Assembly: GCA_944387205.1 (NCBI GenBank)
Contig: CALXDZ010000088.1
Coordinates: forward strand, 1 to 62,580
DNA from: an uncultured Oscillospiraceae bacterium
GTDB taxonomy: Bacteria; Bacillota; Clostridia; Oscillospirales; Oscillospiraceae
Length of the DNA stretch: 62,580 nucleotides
Direction of reading: 5' to 3'
Below are positions 26,110 through 34,968 of this stretch, piece by piece. The position numbers and the translations under genes were made by a program. Under the pieces are notes generated by a model. The model saw only the letters and a program-made list of their open reading frames with translations, was not told the origin of the DNA and made no database searches. The first letter of the stretch is position 1, and each line of letters starts with the position of its first letter.

Positions 26110-26619
26110 TTAGTCAAGGGGCAGACCGTGGATGACGGACAAGAGGCGGTCTACCACGTTGTCCTCCCCCTCACAGCAGGCCACAATGGCGTCGGCGTAC
26201 TGGGCGTAGAGGGGCTCCCGCTGATGATAGATGTCCCGGATGGTCATGCCCGGCGCGCAGGCGATGCCCCGGTCGATGAGCTGCTCCGGCATCCGGCTCT
26301 CCAGCTCCGAAATGGGGGTCTCCAGCCAGACCACCACGCCGTTTTCCTTCAGATGCTCCATGGCCTTGGAGGAAAAGACCATGCTGCCGCCGGTGGAGAT
26401 CACCGTATCCTGGCACTTCAGCTGCATCCCCTCGTAGCCCTCCGCCGCCAGAAAGCCGTCATAGCCCAGTTCCAGCAGCATCTCCTTGAGGGTCTTGCCG
26501 GAGCGGGCCTGGATGAGGTCGTCCACATCCACGAACTGATAGTTCATTCGCTGGGCCAGGGCCTGGCCCACCACGCTTTTGCCGGTGCCCGGCATACCGA
26601 TTAAAATGATGTTTTTCAT
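26110..26619 (-). CDS. Shikimate kinase-like P-loop kinase (AroK family)
   Basis: 169 residues. Walker A GMPGTGKS (9-16), the DVDDLI motif, STGGSM (family GGG), and the lid/REPLY region DRGIACAPGM...HQREPLYAQYAD. In canonical shikimate kinases the helix after the substrate Asp has EFR with an Arg that clamps the shikimate carboxylate; here it reads DGFLAAE, with Leu in that place, and RPLL becomes RGIA. It may therefore use a different substrate. ATG 26619 follows the queH stop by 61 bases on the same strand. Assigned to the family with confidence, to shikimate less so. Confidence 0.75.
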   Translation of the reverse strand: MKNIILIGMPGTGKSVVGQALAQRMNYQFVDVDDLIQARSGKTLKEMLLELGYDGFLAAEGYEGMQLKCQDTVISTGGSMVFSSKAMEHLKENGVVVWLETPISELESRMPEQLIDRGIACAPGMTIRDIYHQREPLYAQYADAIVACCEGEDNVVDRLLSVIHGLPLD

Positions 26620-26680
26620 ACTGCCTCCTCTGTATAGGGGTGGATTCCGGTGTTATTTGCAGGGAAGGGAGCGGACTGGC

Positions 26681-27250
26681 TCAGGCCTGCTCCTGAAAGG
26701 CCTTGGCGTCCCGGTCGATCTGCTTGCGGTAGCGGTCCTCCTCAGAGAACACGCAGCCGCAGTACTTTTGCATATAAAAGCCCTTTTCCCGGGCCATCTG
26801 ATTGCCCGCCCGGAAATTGGGGCGGAAATCCCGGTAGAGAAAGGTCACACCGTACACCTGAGCCCAGTGCTGCGCCGCCCGGGCGATGGCCTCGTGATCC
26901 TGATAGGTGCTGGCCAGCAGCGTGGAGGTGAAGGCGGCAAAGCCGTGCTCCGCAGCGTAGCGGGCCGTGCCCTCCAGCCGGTGGGAGTAGCAGTAGGCGC
27001 AGCGGTGGTCGATGTCATCGGCCACATGGCGGACAAAGTCCCGCAGGCCGTATTCCTCCTGTACCCGGACCTCCATGCCGATGGTGGGTACGTAGTTTAA
27101 AAGGCAGTCCCGCCGGGCCTGGTATTCCTTCCAGGGATGGATGTTGGGATTGTACCAAAAGGCTACCGGCTCAATGCCCTCCTGACGCAGCGGATCGATG
27201 CAGCTCAGAGAGCAGGGGGCACAGCAGCAATGCAGCAAAACAGTTTCCAT
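26681..27250 (-). CDS. queH: Epoxyqueuosine reductase QueH
   Basis: 189 residues, the QueH (DUF208) enzyme that reduces epoxyqueuosine to queuosine in tRNA, non-homologous to cobalamin-dependent QueG. Seen: the LLHCCCAPCS signature at the N-terminus, the RCAYCYSHRLEGTA motif, and KYCGCVFSEEDRY near the C-terminus; these cysteines hold the 4Fe-4S cluster and the second metal site. ATG 27250 is preceded by GAGGA. Upstream of the kinase in one transcript, with no obvious functional link. Confidence 0.95.
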   Translation of the reverse strand: METVLLHCCCAPCSLSCIDPLRQEGIEPVAFWYNPNIHPWKEYQARRDCLLNYVPTIGMEVRVQEEYGLRDFVRHVADDIDHRCAYCYSHRLEGTARYAAEHGFAAFTSTLLASTYQDHEAIARAAQHWAQVYGVTFLYRDFRPNFRAGNQMAREKGFYMQKYCGCVFSEEDRYRKQIDRDAKAFQEQA

Positions 27251-27421
27251 AGCTTGTCCTCACATGGAATGCAGCACCGAAAAAAGAGCGGCGCCAAGTA
27301 AAAAGTAATGGGGACATTATACTATGACAATGGGGGGATAGCAACCCCCAGAAATAGAACATAGGTAAAAATCTTTACGGAAAATTAACAGTGCATCCAC
27401 AATTTTGCAGCAGAATACCCA

Positions 27422-27450
27422 TTGCAGATTTCGTCAAATTCGGCTAGAAT
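27422..27450 (+). promoter_or_regulatory. Promoter of the dehydratase-activase operon
   Basis: TTGCAG (27422-27427), 17-base spacer, TAGAAT (27445-27450). Confidence 0.75.
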
Positions 27451-27513
27451 AGCTTCGTATGTTTAGACAAAGTGTCTAAGCGTTCTTTGGAACATGGCAA
27501 GGAGGTTCTTCAC

Positions 27514-30441
27514 TTGAGAGTGGGACTTGACGTTGGCTCCACCACCATCAAATGTGTGGTACTGGATGGGGACAACATCGTATATCATACATATGAGCGG
27601 CATTACAGCCACATTATGGAGAAGGCGCAGGAGCTGCTGCGCCGGATCGATCAGGAATATCTCCACGGCCGAAAAGCTATCTTCGCCATCTCCGGCTCCG
27701 CCGGCATGGGCCTGGCGGACGCCTGCGGCGTTCCCTTTGTGCAGGAGGTATTTGCCACCCGGGTGGCGGCCAATCGGCTGGCTCCTGGCACCGATGTGGT
27801 CATCGAGCTGGGAGGTGAGGACGCCAAGATCCTCTTTCTCACCGGCGGCACTGAGGTGCGGATGAACGGCAGCTGTGCCGGCGGAACCGGCGCCTTCATT
27901 GATCAGATGGCCACGCTGCTGAAAATGAGTGCCGACGAGATGGACCAGGCAGCTCAGAAAGCGCAGAAGACCTATACCATCGCCTCCCGCTGCGGCGTGT
28001 TTGCCAAGAGCGACATCCAGCCCCTGATCAATCAGGGGGCCCGGGCGGAGGACATCACCGCCAGCATCTATCAGGCGGTGGTGAACCAGACCATCGCGGG
28101 CCTGGCCCAGGGCCGGCCCATTCAGGGCAATGTGCTGTACCTGGGCGGTCCTCTGACTTTCTCCAGTTGTCTGCGCAAGGACTTTGACAAGACCCTGGGT
28201 GTCACCGGCACATGCCCGGAGAACAGCCTCCTGTTCGTGGCGCTGGGCGCTGCCTACTATGCCGATACTGCCTTTTCGCTCAGCAATGTGGCGGACCGAG
28301 TGGCCTCCAGAAGTGCTCAGGGAGATTATGCCAGCCAGCCGCCCCTGTTCCGCACCCAGGAGGAGTACGAGGCCTTCCGGGCGCGCCATGCCAAGGCTAC
28401 CGTGCCCCGCCGGGAATTTACCGACGACTGCGGACCGGTCCATATCGGCATCGATTCCGGTTCCACCACCGTCAAGATGGTGGTCATCGACCAGGCGGCC
28501 AACATCCTGTTCACCGACTACCGCCCCAATCTGGGTAATCCCATCCCTCTGATCCGGGAGGTGCTGGAGCGGATCTACCGGGAGCACCCGAAGGTGCAGA
28601 TCGCCAGCGTCACTACCACCGGTTACGGGGAGGAGCTGGCCAAGAACGCCTTCAACGCCGACTTCGGCGTGGTGGAGACCGTGGCCCACTTTACCGCCGC
28701 CCGCCACTTCATGCCGGATGTGGACTTCATCATCGACATCGGCGGCCAGGATATGAAGTGCTTCCAGATCGAGGACGGCGCCATCAGCAACATCTTCCTC
28801 AACGAGGCCTGTTCCTCCGGCTGCGGCAGCTTCCTGCAGACCTTTGCCCAGACTCTGGGCTACGAGGTGCCGGAGTTTGCCAAGCTGGGCCTCTTTGCCG
28901 ACCGGCCTGTGGACCTGGGCAGCCGCTGCACCGTGTTCATGAACTCCAGCGTCAAGCAGGCCCAGAAGGACGGCGCCTCCATTGAGAATATCTCTGCGGG
29001 ACTTTCCATCTCCGTGGTGAAAAACGCCCTCTATAAGGTCATCCGCGCTTCCTCTCCCGAGGAGCTGGGCCGGAACATCGTGGTCCAGGGCGGTACCTTT
29101 TATAATGAAGCGGTCCTCAGAGCCTTTGAGCAGGAGATGGGGGTGGAGGTCATCCGCCCCGACATTGCGGGCCTCATGGGCGCTTTCGGCGCTGCCCTCT
29201 ACGGAAAGAACCGCACTGCCGAGGGAAAGACCAGCAGCATTCTGACTGCCAAGGAGCTGGAGACCTTCACGCAGACCACCGAAAACCGGACCTGCGGCCT
29301 GTGCGGCAACAACTGCCAGCTGACCATCAACACCTTTGCCGGCGGCAAACAGCTCATCAGCGGCAACCGCTGTGACCGCCCGGTCACCGGCCAGGTGGAC
29401 ACCGGAGACGAGAATCTCTATGCCTTTAAGCGGCGGCTTTTGCTGGACTATAAGCCCGGGGAGAATCGCCGGGGCAAGATCGGACTGCCTTTGTGCCTGA
29501 ACTTCTATGAGCTGCTGCCCTTCTGGCACACCTTCTTTACGGAGCTGGGCTTTGCGGTGTACCACAGCCCCATGTCCTCCCGGAAGCTGTATCTGGAGGG
29601 CCAGGGCACCATCCCCAGCGACACCGCCTGTTTCCCCGCCAAGCTGGCCCACGGTCACATCCGCTTCCTTTCCAAGCTGGGGCTGGATGCCATCTTCTAT
29701 CCCTGCATGACCTACAACATCGACGAGGGTCTGGGGGATAACCACTATAACTGTCCGGTGGTGGCTTACTATCCGGAGGTGCTGGCGGGCAACTGCCCGG
29801 AGCTGTCCTCCACCAAGTTCATCTACGACTACGTGGGCATCCACCGCCCCAAGGACTTTGTCAAGAAGATGACCGTCATTCTGGCCAAGTACTTTGACGG
29901 CATCACCCGTCGGGAGGTCCAGGCCGCCGCTGACGCGGCCTATGCCGAGTATGAGCACCATATGGAGCTCGTCCGCCGCAAGGGCGCCCAGATCATCGCC
30001 CAGGCCCGGCGGGAGGGCAAGCGCATCATTGTGCTGGCCGGCCGTCCCTACCATGTGGACCCGGAGGTCAACCACGGCATCGATACCCTCATCACCCGGT
30101 ACCATGCGGCGGTGGTCACAGAGGATTCTGTCTCTCACCTGATGCAGAAGTTCCCCACCAGCGTCCTCAACCAGTGGACCTATCACTCCCGGCTATACGC
30201 GGCGGCCAAGTACTGCTGCTCTCAGCCGGACTGCGACCTGGTGCAGCTGGTGAGCTTCGGCTGCGGCGTGGACGCCATCACCACCGACGAGACCCGGGAG
30301 ATCCTCCAGGAGGGCGGAAAGCTCTATACCCAGCTGAAGATCGATGAGATTACCAACCTGGGTGCGGTGAACATCCGTCTGCGGAGCCTCTTTGCGGCTC
30401 TGGAGGAGAAGGATGAGGAGAAGCAGAAGCAATCGGTTTGA
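27514..30441 (+). CDS. 2-hydroxyacyl-CoA dehydratase activase-type protein (two ASKHA domains and DUF2229)
   Basis: 975 residues. Two tandem BadF/BadG/HgdC-type ATPase domains: the first begins RVGLDVGSTTIKCVVLD with Cys121 in CAGGTGAF, the second at about residue 310 (HIGIDSGSTTVKMVVID) with Cys433 and Cys437 in ACSSGCGSF for the [4Fe-4S] cluster. The rest (about 600-975) has CGLCGNNCQLTI and the DUF2229 fold. Such proteins hydrolyse ATP to inject an electron into (R)-2-hydroxyacyl-CoA dehydratases. TTG 27514 is 8 bases after AAGGAGG; a GTG at 27472 lacks a site. Related proteins are often about 1400 residues with the part encoded by the next gene fused on. Confidence 0.9.
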   Translation: MRVGLDVGSTTIKCVVLDGDNIVYHTYERHYSHIMEKAQELLRRIDQEYLHGRKAIFAISGSAGMGLADACGVPFVQEVFATRVAANRLAPGTDVVIELGGEDAKILFLTGGTEVRMNGSCAGGTGAFIDQMATLLKMSADEMDQAAQKAQKTYTIASRCGVFAKSDIQPLINQGARAEDITASIYQAVVNQTIAGLAQGRPIQGNVLYLGGPLTFSSCLRKDFDKTLGVTGTCPENSLLFVALGAAYYADTAFSLSNVADRVASRSAQGDYASQPPLFRTQEEYEAFRARHAKATVPRREFTDDCGPVHIGIDSGSTTVKMVVIDQAANILFTDYRPNLGNPIPLIREVLERIYREHPKVQIASVTTTGYGEELAKNAFNADFGVVETVAHFTAARHFMPDVDFIIDIGGQDMKCFQIEDGAISNIFLNEACSSGCGSFLQTFAQTLGYEVPEFAKLGLFADRPVDLGSRCTVFMNSSVKQAQKDGASIENISAGLSISVVKNALYKVIRASSPEELGRNIVVQGGTFYNEAVLRAFEQEMGVEVIRPDIAGLMGAFGAALYGKNRTAEGKTSSILTAKELETFTQTTENRTCGLCGNNCQLTINTFAGGKQLISGNRCDRPVTGQVDTGDENLYAFKRRLLLDYKPGENRRGKIGLPLCLNFYELLPFWHTFFTELGFAVYHSPMSSRKLYLEGQGTIPSDTACFPAKLAHGHIRFLSKLGLDAIFYPCMTYNIDEGLGDNHYNCPVVAYYPEVLAGNCPELSSTKFIYDYVGIHRPKDFVKKMTVILAKYFDGITRREVQAAADAAYAEYEHHMELVRRKGAQIIAQARREGKRIIVLAGRPYHVDPEVNHGIDTLITRYHAAVVTEDSVSHLMQKFPTSVLNQWTYHSRLYAAAKYCCSQPDCDLVQLVSFGCGVDAITTDETREILQEGGKLYTQLKIDEITNLGAVNIRLRSLFAALEEKDEEKQKQSV

Positions 30442-30487
30442 TTCGGCGCTCTGGACGCCTCAGTGACGAAAGGAAAGGTCATATACT

Positions 30488-31810
30488 ATGGAACACAGTT
30501 ATCCAAAGTTCACCAAGGAGATGAAGAAGACCTACACCATCCTGGTGCCCAACATGGCCGTGATGCAGTTTGCCATCCTCAAGGCGGTCATGGAGCACGA
30601 GGGCTATAAGGTGGAGGTGCTGGGCAACTGCGGCAGCGAGGTGGCTCAGCTGGGCCTCAAGTACGTCCATAACGACACCTGCTATCCTGCGCTGCTGGTG
30701 ATCGGTCAGTTCCTGGATGCGCTCAACTCCGGGAAATACGATCTGGACCACACGGCCCTGCTGATCACTCAGACCGGCGGCGGCTGCCGGGCCTCCAACT
30801 ACATCCATCTGCTGCGCAAGGCCCTGGTGCGGGCGGGCTATCCCCAGATTCCCGTGGCCAGCCTGAACTTCTCCGGCCTGGAGAAGGACAGCGGTTTTCA
30901 GCTCTCCCTGTCCGTTATCCGCCAGCTGCTGGCTGCCGTGTACTATGGCGATATGCTGGTGGCTCTGCGGGCCCAGACCATGCCCTATGAGGTCAACCCG
31001 GGGGAGACTGAGGCCATGACCCAGAAGTGGCTGGACTACATCTGCGACAATATCCGTCAGGGCACCGGCTACTCCTTCCGCGACATGAAGAAAACCATGC
31101 CCAAGATCGCGGCGGATTTTGCCACCATTCCTGTGCGCAGGGTGCCCAAGGTCCGGGTGGGCGTCGTGGGCGAGATCTACGTGAAGTACTCCCCCCTGGG
31201 AAACAACGATCTGGAGAACTTCCTGGCCTCTCAGGACTGCGAGGTCAACCTGCCTGGTCTGATGGGCTTTTTGCAGTACTGCATCTACAATATGGGCGAG
31301 ACGGCCCGGCTCTATGGCGGCTCCTGGGCGGAAAAGCATGTGCCTGATCTGCTGCTGAAGATTTTGGCCGGTCCGGAGAAGGCCATGGCCGACGCTCTGA
31401 AGAGCAACGGCTATCACGCCCCGCTGCCCTTCCATGAGCTGGTGAAGCTGGCCGACGGCATCATCGGCACCGGCGACAAAATGGGCGAGGGCTGGCTGCT
31501 GACCGCAGAGATGATCGAACTGGTCCAGTCCGGCTATGAGAACATCGTCTGCGCCCAGCCCTTCGGCTGCCTGCCCAACCACATCTGCGGCAAGGGCATG
31601 ATCAACAAGATTCGCGCCCTGTACCCCGAGGCCAACATCACCCCCATTGACTATGACCCCAGTGCCACCCGCGTCAACCAGGAAAACCGCATCAAGCTGA
31701 TGCTGGCGGTGGCCCGGGAGCGCCTGCCCAAGGCAGTGCCTGTGGAGGAGACCCAGCAGGAGGCTACGGGAAGAGAGAAGCTGCGTCGGGCAGAAAAAAC
31801 TCCGGCCTGA
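30488..31810 (+). CDS. 2-hydroxyacyl-CoA dehydratase-like protein (COG3581 type)
   Basis: 440 residues, related to the C-terminal part of long activase proteins and to 2-hydroxyacyl-CoA dehydratase subunits. Seen: NDTCYPALLVIGQFLDAL, ITQTGGGCRASNY, and CAQPFGCLPNHICGKG, whose cysteines fit a cluster-binding site. It follows the activase by 46 bases with GAAAGGAAAGG, and together the two make one complex. No substrate-specific dehydratase (such as HgdAB or FldBC) is nearby. The C-terminal 30 residues are charged and not conserved in appearance. Confidence 0.88.
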   Translation: MEHSYPKFTKEMKKTYTILVPNMAVMQFAILKAVMEHEGYKVEVLGNCGSEVAQLGLKYVHNDTCYPALLVIGQFLDALNSGKYDLDHTALLITQTGGGCRASNYIHLLRKALVRAGYPQIPVASLNFSGLEKDSGFQLSLSVIRQLLAAVYYGDMLVALRAQTMPYEVNPGETEAMTQKWLDYICDNIRQGTGYSFRDMKKTMPKIAADFATIPVRRVPKVRVGVVGEIYVKYSPLGNNDLENFLASQDCEVNLPGLMGFLQYCIYNMGETARLYGGSWAEKHVPDLLLKILAGPEKAMADALKSNGYHAPLPFHELVKLADGIIGTGDKMGEGWLLTAEMIELVQSGYENIVCAQPFGCLPNHICGKGMINKIRALYPEANITPIDYDPSATRVNQENRIKLMLAVARERLPKAVPVEETQQEATGREKLRRAEKTPA

Positions 31811-31849
31811 GCGCTGTCCAAGAAGAGAAAAGACTTGCAAGCTATCTGG

Positions 31850-31884
31850 AAAGAGGACGCCAAGTTGGCGTCCTCTTTTTTTTT
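31850..31884 (+). terminator. Terminator of the dehydratase-activase operon
   Basis: Stem AAGAGGACGCCA with TGGCGTCCTCTT and a nine-T run. Confidence 0.93.
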
Positions 31885-32033
31885 CAAAAGGCCGGCTATA
31901 ATAAACGAAAAACAGGTAAGGATGGCAAAAAGTGAGGGAATGAAGGATAAAAACATATAAATTTTATTTTCAATTTTAGGAAGATTTAAGGATCATACGC
32001 TACACTATCTTCAAATCAGAAAGGAGTGAGCAG

Positions 32034-34175
32034 ATGAAACAGTTGAGTGCACTTGCCCTTGCGCTGGTGCTGGCGGTGACCTGTCTCGGCACCATGGCCT
32101 GCGGTGCGGAGGTGGATGCCACCAAGATCCAACTTTCGGACAGTAAGATCACTGTGGACGGCGCCGCCATTTCCACAGATTCCGACCAGGCGGTCTATGC
32201 CGCCCACGATATCGTTTATTATGAGGACGGCAAGGACTTTACCTACGGAGAGGGAACGGAGGCCGACGCCCATTCTCAGGAAGAGGCTCAGGCCCACACG
32301 GTGGTGCATATCACCCAGCCCGGCACCTATTCCCTCAGCGGAACGCTCTCTGCCGGACAGATCGCCGTGGACCTGGGGGAGGACGCGGCGGAGGACCCCA
32401 GTGCGGTGGTGACGCTGATCCTGGACGGAGTGGACATCACCTGTACAGTAGCGCCGGCAGTGATTTTCTATAACGTCTATGAATGCGGTTCCACAGATTT
32501 GGAGACTGCCTCGGAGACAGTGGACACCTCTGCGGCAGGCGCCAACGTCATCATTGCTGACGGGACCACCAACCAGATCAACGGCTCCTATGTGGCCCGC
32601 ATCTACAAATCCTATACCCTCAGTGAGGACGGCACAGAGGTGGTGGACAGCAAGAAGCTGCACAAGTACGACGGCGCCTTTTACTCCAAGATGTCCATGA
32701 ATGTGGACGGGAGAGAGAAGGGAAATGGCGTGCTGAACATCCAGGCGGAAAACGAGGGCCTGGACACCGAGCTGCACCTGACCATCAACGGTGGTGAGAT
32801 CCACATCACCTCCGGCAATGACGGTATCAACACCAACGAGGACGGTGTGTCTGTCACCACCATCAACGGCGGCACACTGACCATCAATGTGGACGGCGCC
32901 ACCGGAGAGGGCGACGGCATCGACTCCAACGGCTATCTGGTCATCAACGGCGGCACAGTGACGACTGCCGCCTGCGCCGACAGCATGGACTCCGGCCTGG
33001 ATGCCGACAAGGGCATATACATCAATGGCGGTACAGTGACGGCCTCCGGCAACATGTATGACCAGATCGACGGCGGCGGACAAAACTACGCGGTCTTTTC
33101 CTTTACCTCCCGCCAGAGCGGGGGCGTGACCTATACCCTGCTGGATGGTGACGACCAGACGGCAGGGGAGTGGACCCCGGCCAATGACTTCACCTATCTG
33201 GTGGTCTCCTCTCCGGACCTGACGGCGGGCAGCTATACTCTGTGGGGCGGTGGTTCCCAGCTGGCCTGCAGCACCACCTCCACCATGGGCGGCATGGGCG
33301 GTCCTGGTATAGGGGGCATGGAGCCCGGCCAGCGGCCGGAAGGCCAGGAGATGCCGGAAGGACAGACCCCTCCAGATGGTATGACACCCCCGGAAAGCCA
33401 GACGCCGCCCCAGGATATGGAGCGACCGGAGGACATGACGCCACCGGATGGGGCTACGCCTCCTGACGATCTGGGGCAGCGGCCTGAGGGACCGGGCAGC
33501 CGGCCCGGCACTGGCATGGATGCTTCTGGTGTAATGACCAAGGTCTTTGTGGTAGAGGGGGGCGGCACCTTCTTCACCGGAATCACCGATGAGATCCAGG
33601 GCGCTTCAGATCTGCCCTTTTCCGATGTTTCACCGGAGGACTGGTGCTATGAGCAGATCCGGCAGCTCTATACCCTAGGTGTCCTCAACGGTACCGACAC
33701 CCACACCTTTTCGCCCGACGGAACCCTGACCCGGGCCCAGGCCGTAGTGCTGCTCTACCGCTGCGCCGGTTCTCCGGAGAGCGGCGAAGAGGTGACCTTC
33801 TCCGATGTAGCGCAGGATGCCTGGTGTGCTGACGCGGTGGCCTGGGCTGTGGAGAATGGTCTGGTCACGGGATATGAGGACAACACCTTTGCTCCCAATG
33901 CGGTCATCACCCGCCAGCAGCTGGCGGTGCTGCTCTATCGCTGTGCCGGCTCCCCGGAGAGCGACAGTGTGATCCTTGCGGAGTATAATGATGGCAAAGC
34001 CGTGGCGGAATATGCTGTGTCTGCTGTGAGCTGGGCATTGGAGACTGGCATCCTTACCGGAACCGATACCGCCACCATTTCCCCGGAGGGCACCGCCACC
34101 CGGGCACAGACTGCCGTGATCCTGGGGCGGTATCTGAGCCAGCTGAACCAGGAGAATGCAGACGCATCCGTGTGA
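32034..34175 (+). CDS. Secreted protein: Cthe_2159-type carbohydrate-binding domain plus three SLH repeats
   Basis: 713 residues. Signal sequence (1-22, ending TMAC-G). Residues about 60-410 form the repeated beta-helix of the Cthe_2159 (DUF4353) family, with many stacked INGG / ITSGNDGINTN turns. Residues about 420-500 are a Pro/Met/Gly/Glu-rich linker with repeating TPP.GMTPP units. From about 525 three S-layer homology repeats follow (SDVSPEDWCYEQIRQLY, SDVAQDAWCADAVAWA, YAVSAVSWALETGILTG). SLH domains bind pyruvylated cell-wall polymers, so the protein is displayed on the surface and probably binds polysaccharide. ATG 32034 follows AAGGAG. Monocistronic. Confidence 0.88.
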   Translation: MKQLSALALALVLAVTCLGTMACGAEVDATKIQLSDSKITVDGAAISTDSDQAVYAAHDIVYYEDGKDFTYGEGTEADAHSQEEAQAHTVVHITQPGTYSLSGTLSAGQIAVDLGEDAAEDPSAVVTLILDGVDITCTVAPAVIFYNVYECGSTDLETASETVDTSAAGANVIIADGTTNQINGSYVARIYKSYTLSEDGTEVVDSKKLHKYDGAFYSKMSMNVDGREKGNGVLNIQAENEGLDTELHLTINGGEIHITSGNDGINTNEDGVSVTTINGGTLTINVDGATGEGDGIDSNGYLVINGGTVTTAACADSMDSGLDADKGIYINGGTVTASGNMYDQIDGGGQNYAVFSFTSRQSGGVTYTLLDGDDQTAGEWTPANDFTYLVVSSPDLTAGSYTLWGGGSQLACSTTSTMGGMGGPGIGGMEPGQRPEGQEMPEGQTPPDGMTPPESQTPPQDMERPEDMTPPDGATPPDDLGQRPEGPGSRPGTGMDASGVMTKVFVVEGGGTFFTGITDEIQGASDLPFSDVSPEDWCYEQIRQLYTLGVLNGTDTHTFSPDGTLTRAQAVVLLYRCAGSPESGEEVTFSDVAQDAWCADAVAWAVENGLVTGYEDNTFAPNAVITRQQLAVLLYRCAGSPESDSVILAEYNDGKAVAEYAVSAVSWALETGILTGTDTATISPEGTATRAQTAVILGRYLSQLNQENADASV

Positions 34176-34196
34176 ATCCCATCAAGAATCAAATGG

Positions 34197-34224
34197 AGAG
34201 GCCGCCTTTTAGGGCGGCCTCCCG
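34197..34224 (+). terminator. Possible weak hairpin terminator after the SLH protein
   Basis: GAGGCCGCC with GGCGGCCTC around TTTTAG, but no T run follows. Confidence 0.4.
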
Positions 34225-34434
34225 CCTGGAAAATGGAAACTTCTTTAAGCGTACGTTTTACTGGCCGGTAGAAAAACGGCAAATTTGTGAATTTTTGAGG
34301 AGGAATTTCCAAGAAAAATACAGGGAAAAGAGCACTTGAAGGCAGGGACGAAACTGGGAATTTCAGCTAAAAGGGACTTCCCATTTTACCTGAAATATGG
34401 TACACTAACCAAAACAACAGGAAGGAGACAGACA

Positions 34435-34932
34435 ATGGAGATACGTAAGACGACACTGGAGGACCTGCCCACTGTTATGGCGCTCTATGACCAGGGCAGA
34501 CAGTACATGCGCAAAAACGGAAATCACAATCAATGGATCAAGGGATACCCCAGCGAGGAGCTGATTCGGGAGGACATCCAACTGGGCCGAAGCTATGTGG
34601 CTGAGGAGCAGGGGGAGTTGACTGCCGTGTTCTGCTTTTTCTACGGTAAGGACATCGAGGCGAGCTATCGCAATATCGACGGCGCCTGGCTGGATGATGA
34701 ACCATATGGTGTTCTCCACCGCATTGCCTCTTCCGGCAAGTATCCCAATATGACCGGCTTTTGCAGCGACTGGTGCCTGTCCCAGTGGCCCAATCTGCGC
34801 ATCGACACACACCGGGACAATGCTCCTATGCAGCGGGCGTTGGAGCGGCTGGGCTTCACCCGGTGCGGCGTTGTCATCATTGAGGATGGCTCAGAGCGGA
34901 TCGGGTTCCAAAAGCGCAGGGAAATTCAGTGA
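34435..34932 (+). CDS. GNAT family N-acetyltransferase
   Basis: 165 residues. GNAT fold: N-terminal IRKTTLEDLPTVMALYDQGR, a central acceptor segment, and the CoA-binding end (LRIDTHRDNAPMQRALERLGF, in which the usual V.P..RG.G pocket is weak). ATG 34435 follows AAGGAG; a longer reading from 34336 has no ribosome binding site. It lies 36 bases before a nitrilase gene, so the two may be co-transcribed. Acceptor unknown. Confidence 0.85.
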   Translation: MEIRKTTLEDLPTVMALYDQGRQYMRKNGNHNQWIKGYPSEELIREDIQLGRSYVAEEQGELTAVFCFFYGKDIEASYRNIDGAWLDDEPYGVLHRIASSGKYPNMTGFCSDWCLSQWPNLRIDTHRDNAPMQRALERLGFTRCGVVIIEDGSERIGFQKRREIQ

Positions 34933-34968
34933 CTTCTTTGCTGAAAAAATAAGGAGGCGTAGCAAATC

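Noticed and set aside
27463-30186. A 907-codon open frame on the minus strand opposite the activase gene
   Set aside because: It is the antisense shadow of a codon-biased GC-rich gene; the plus strand shows ATPase motifs and a ribosome binding site.
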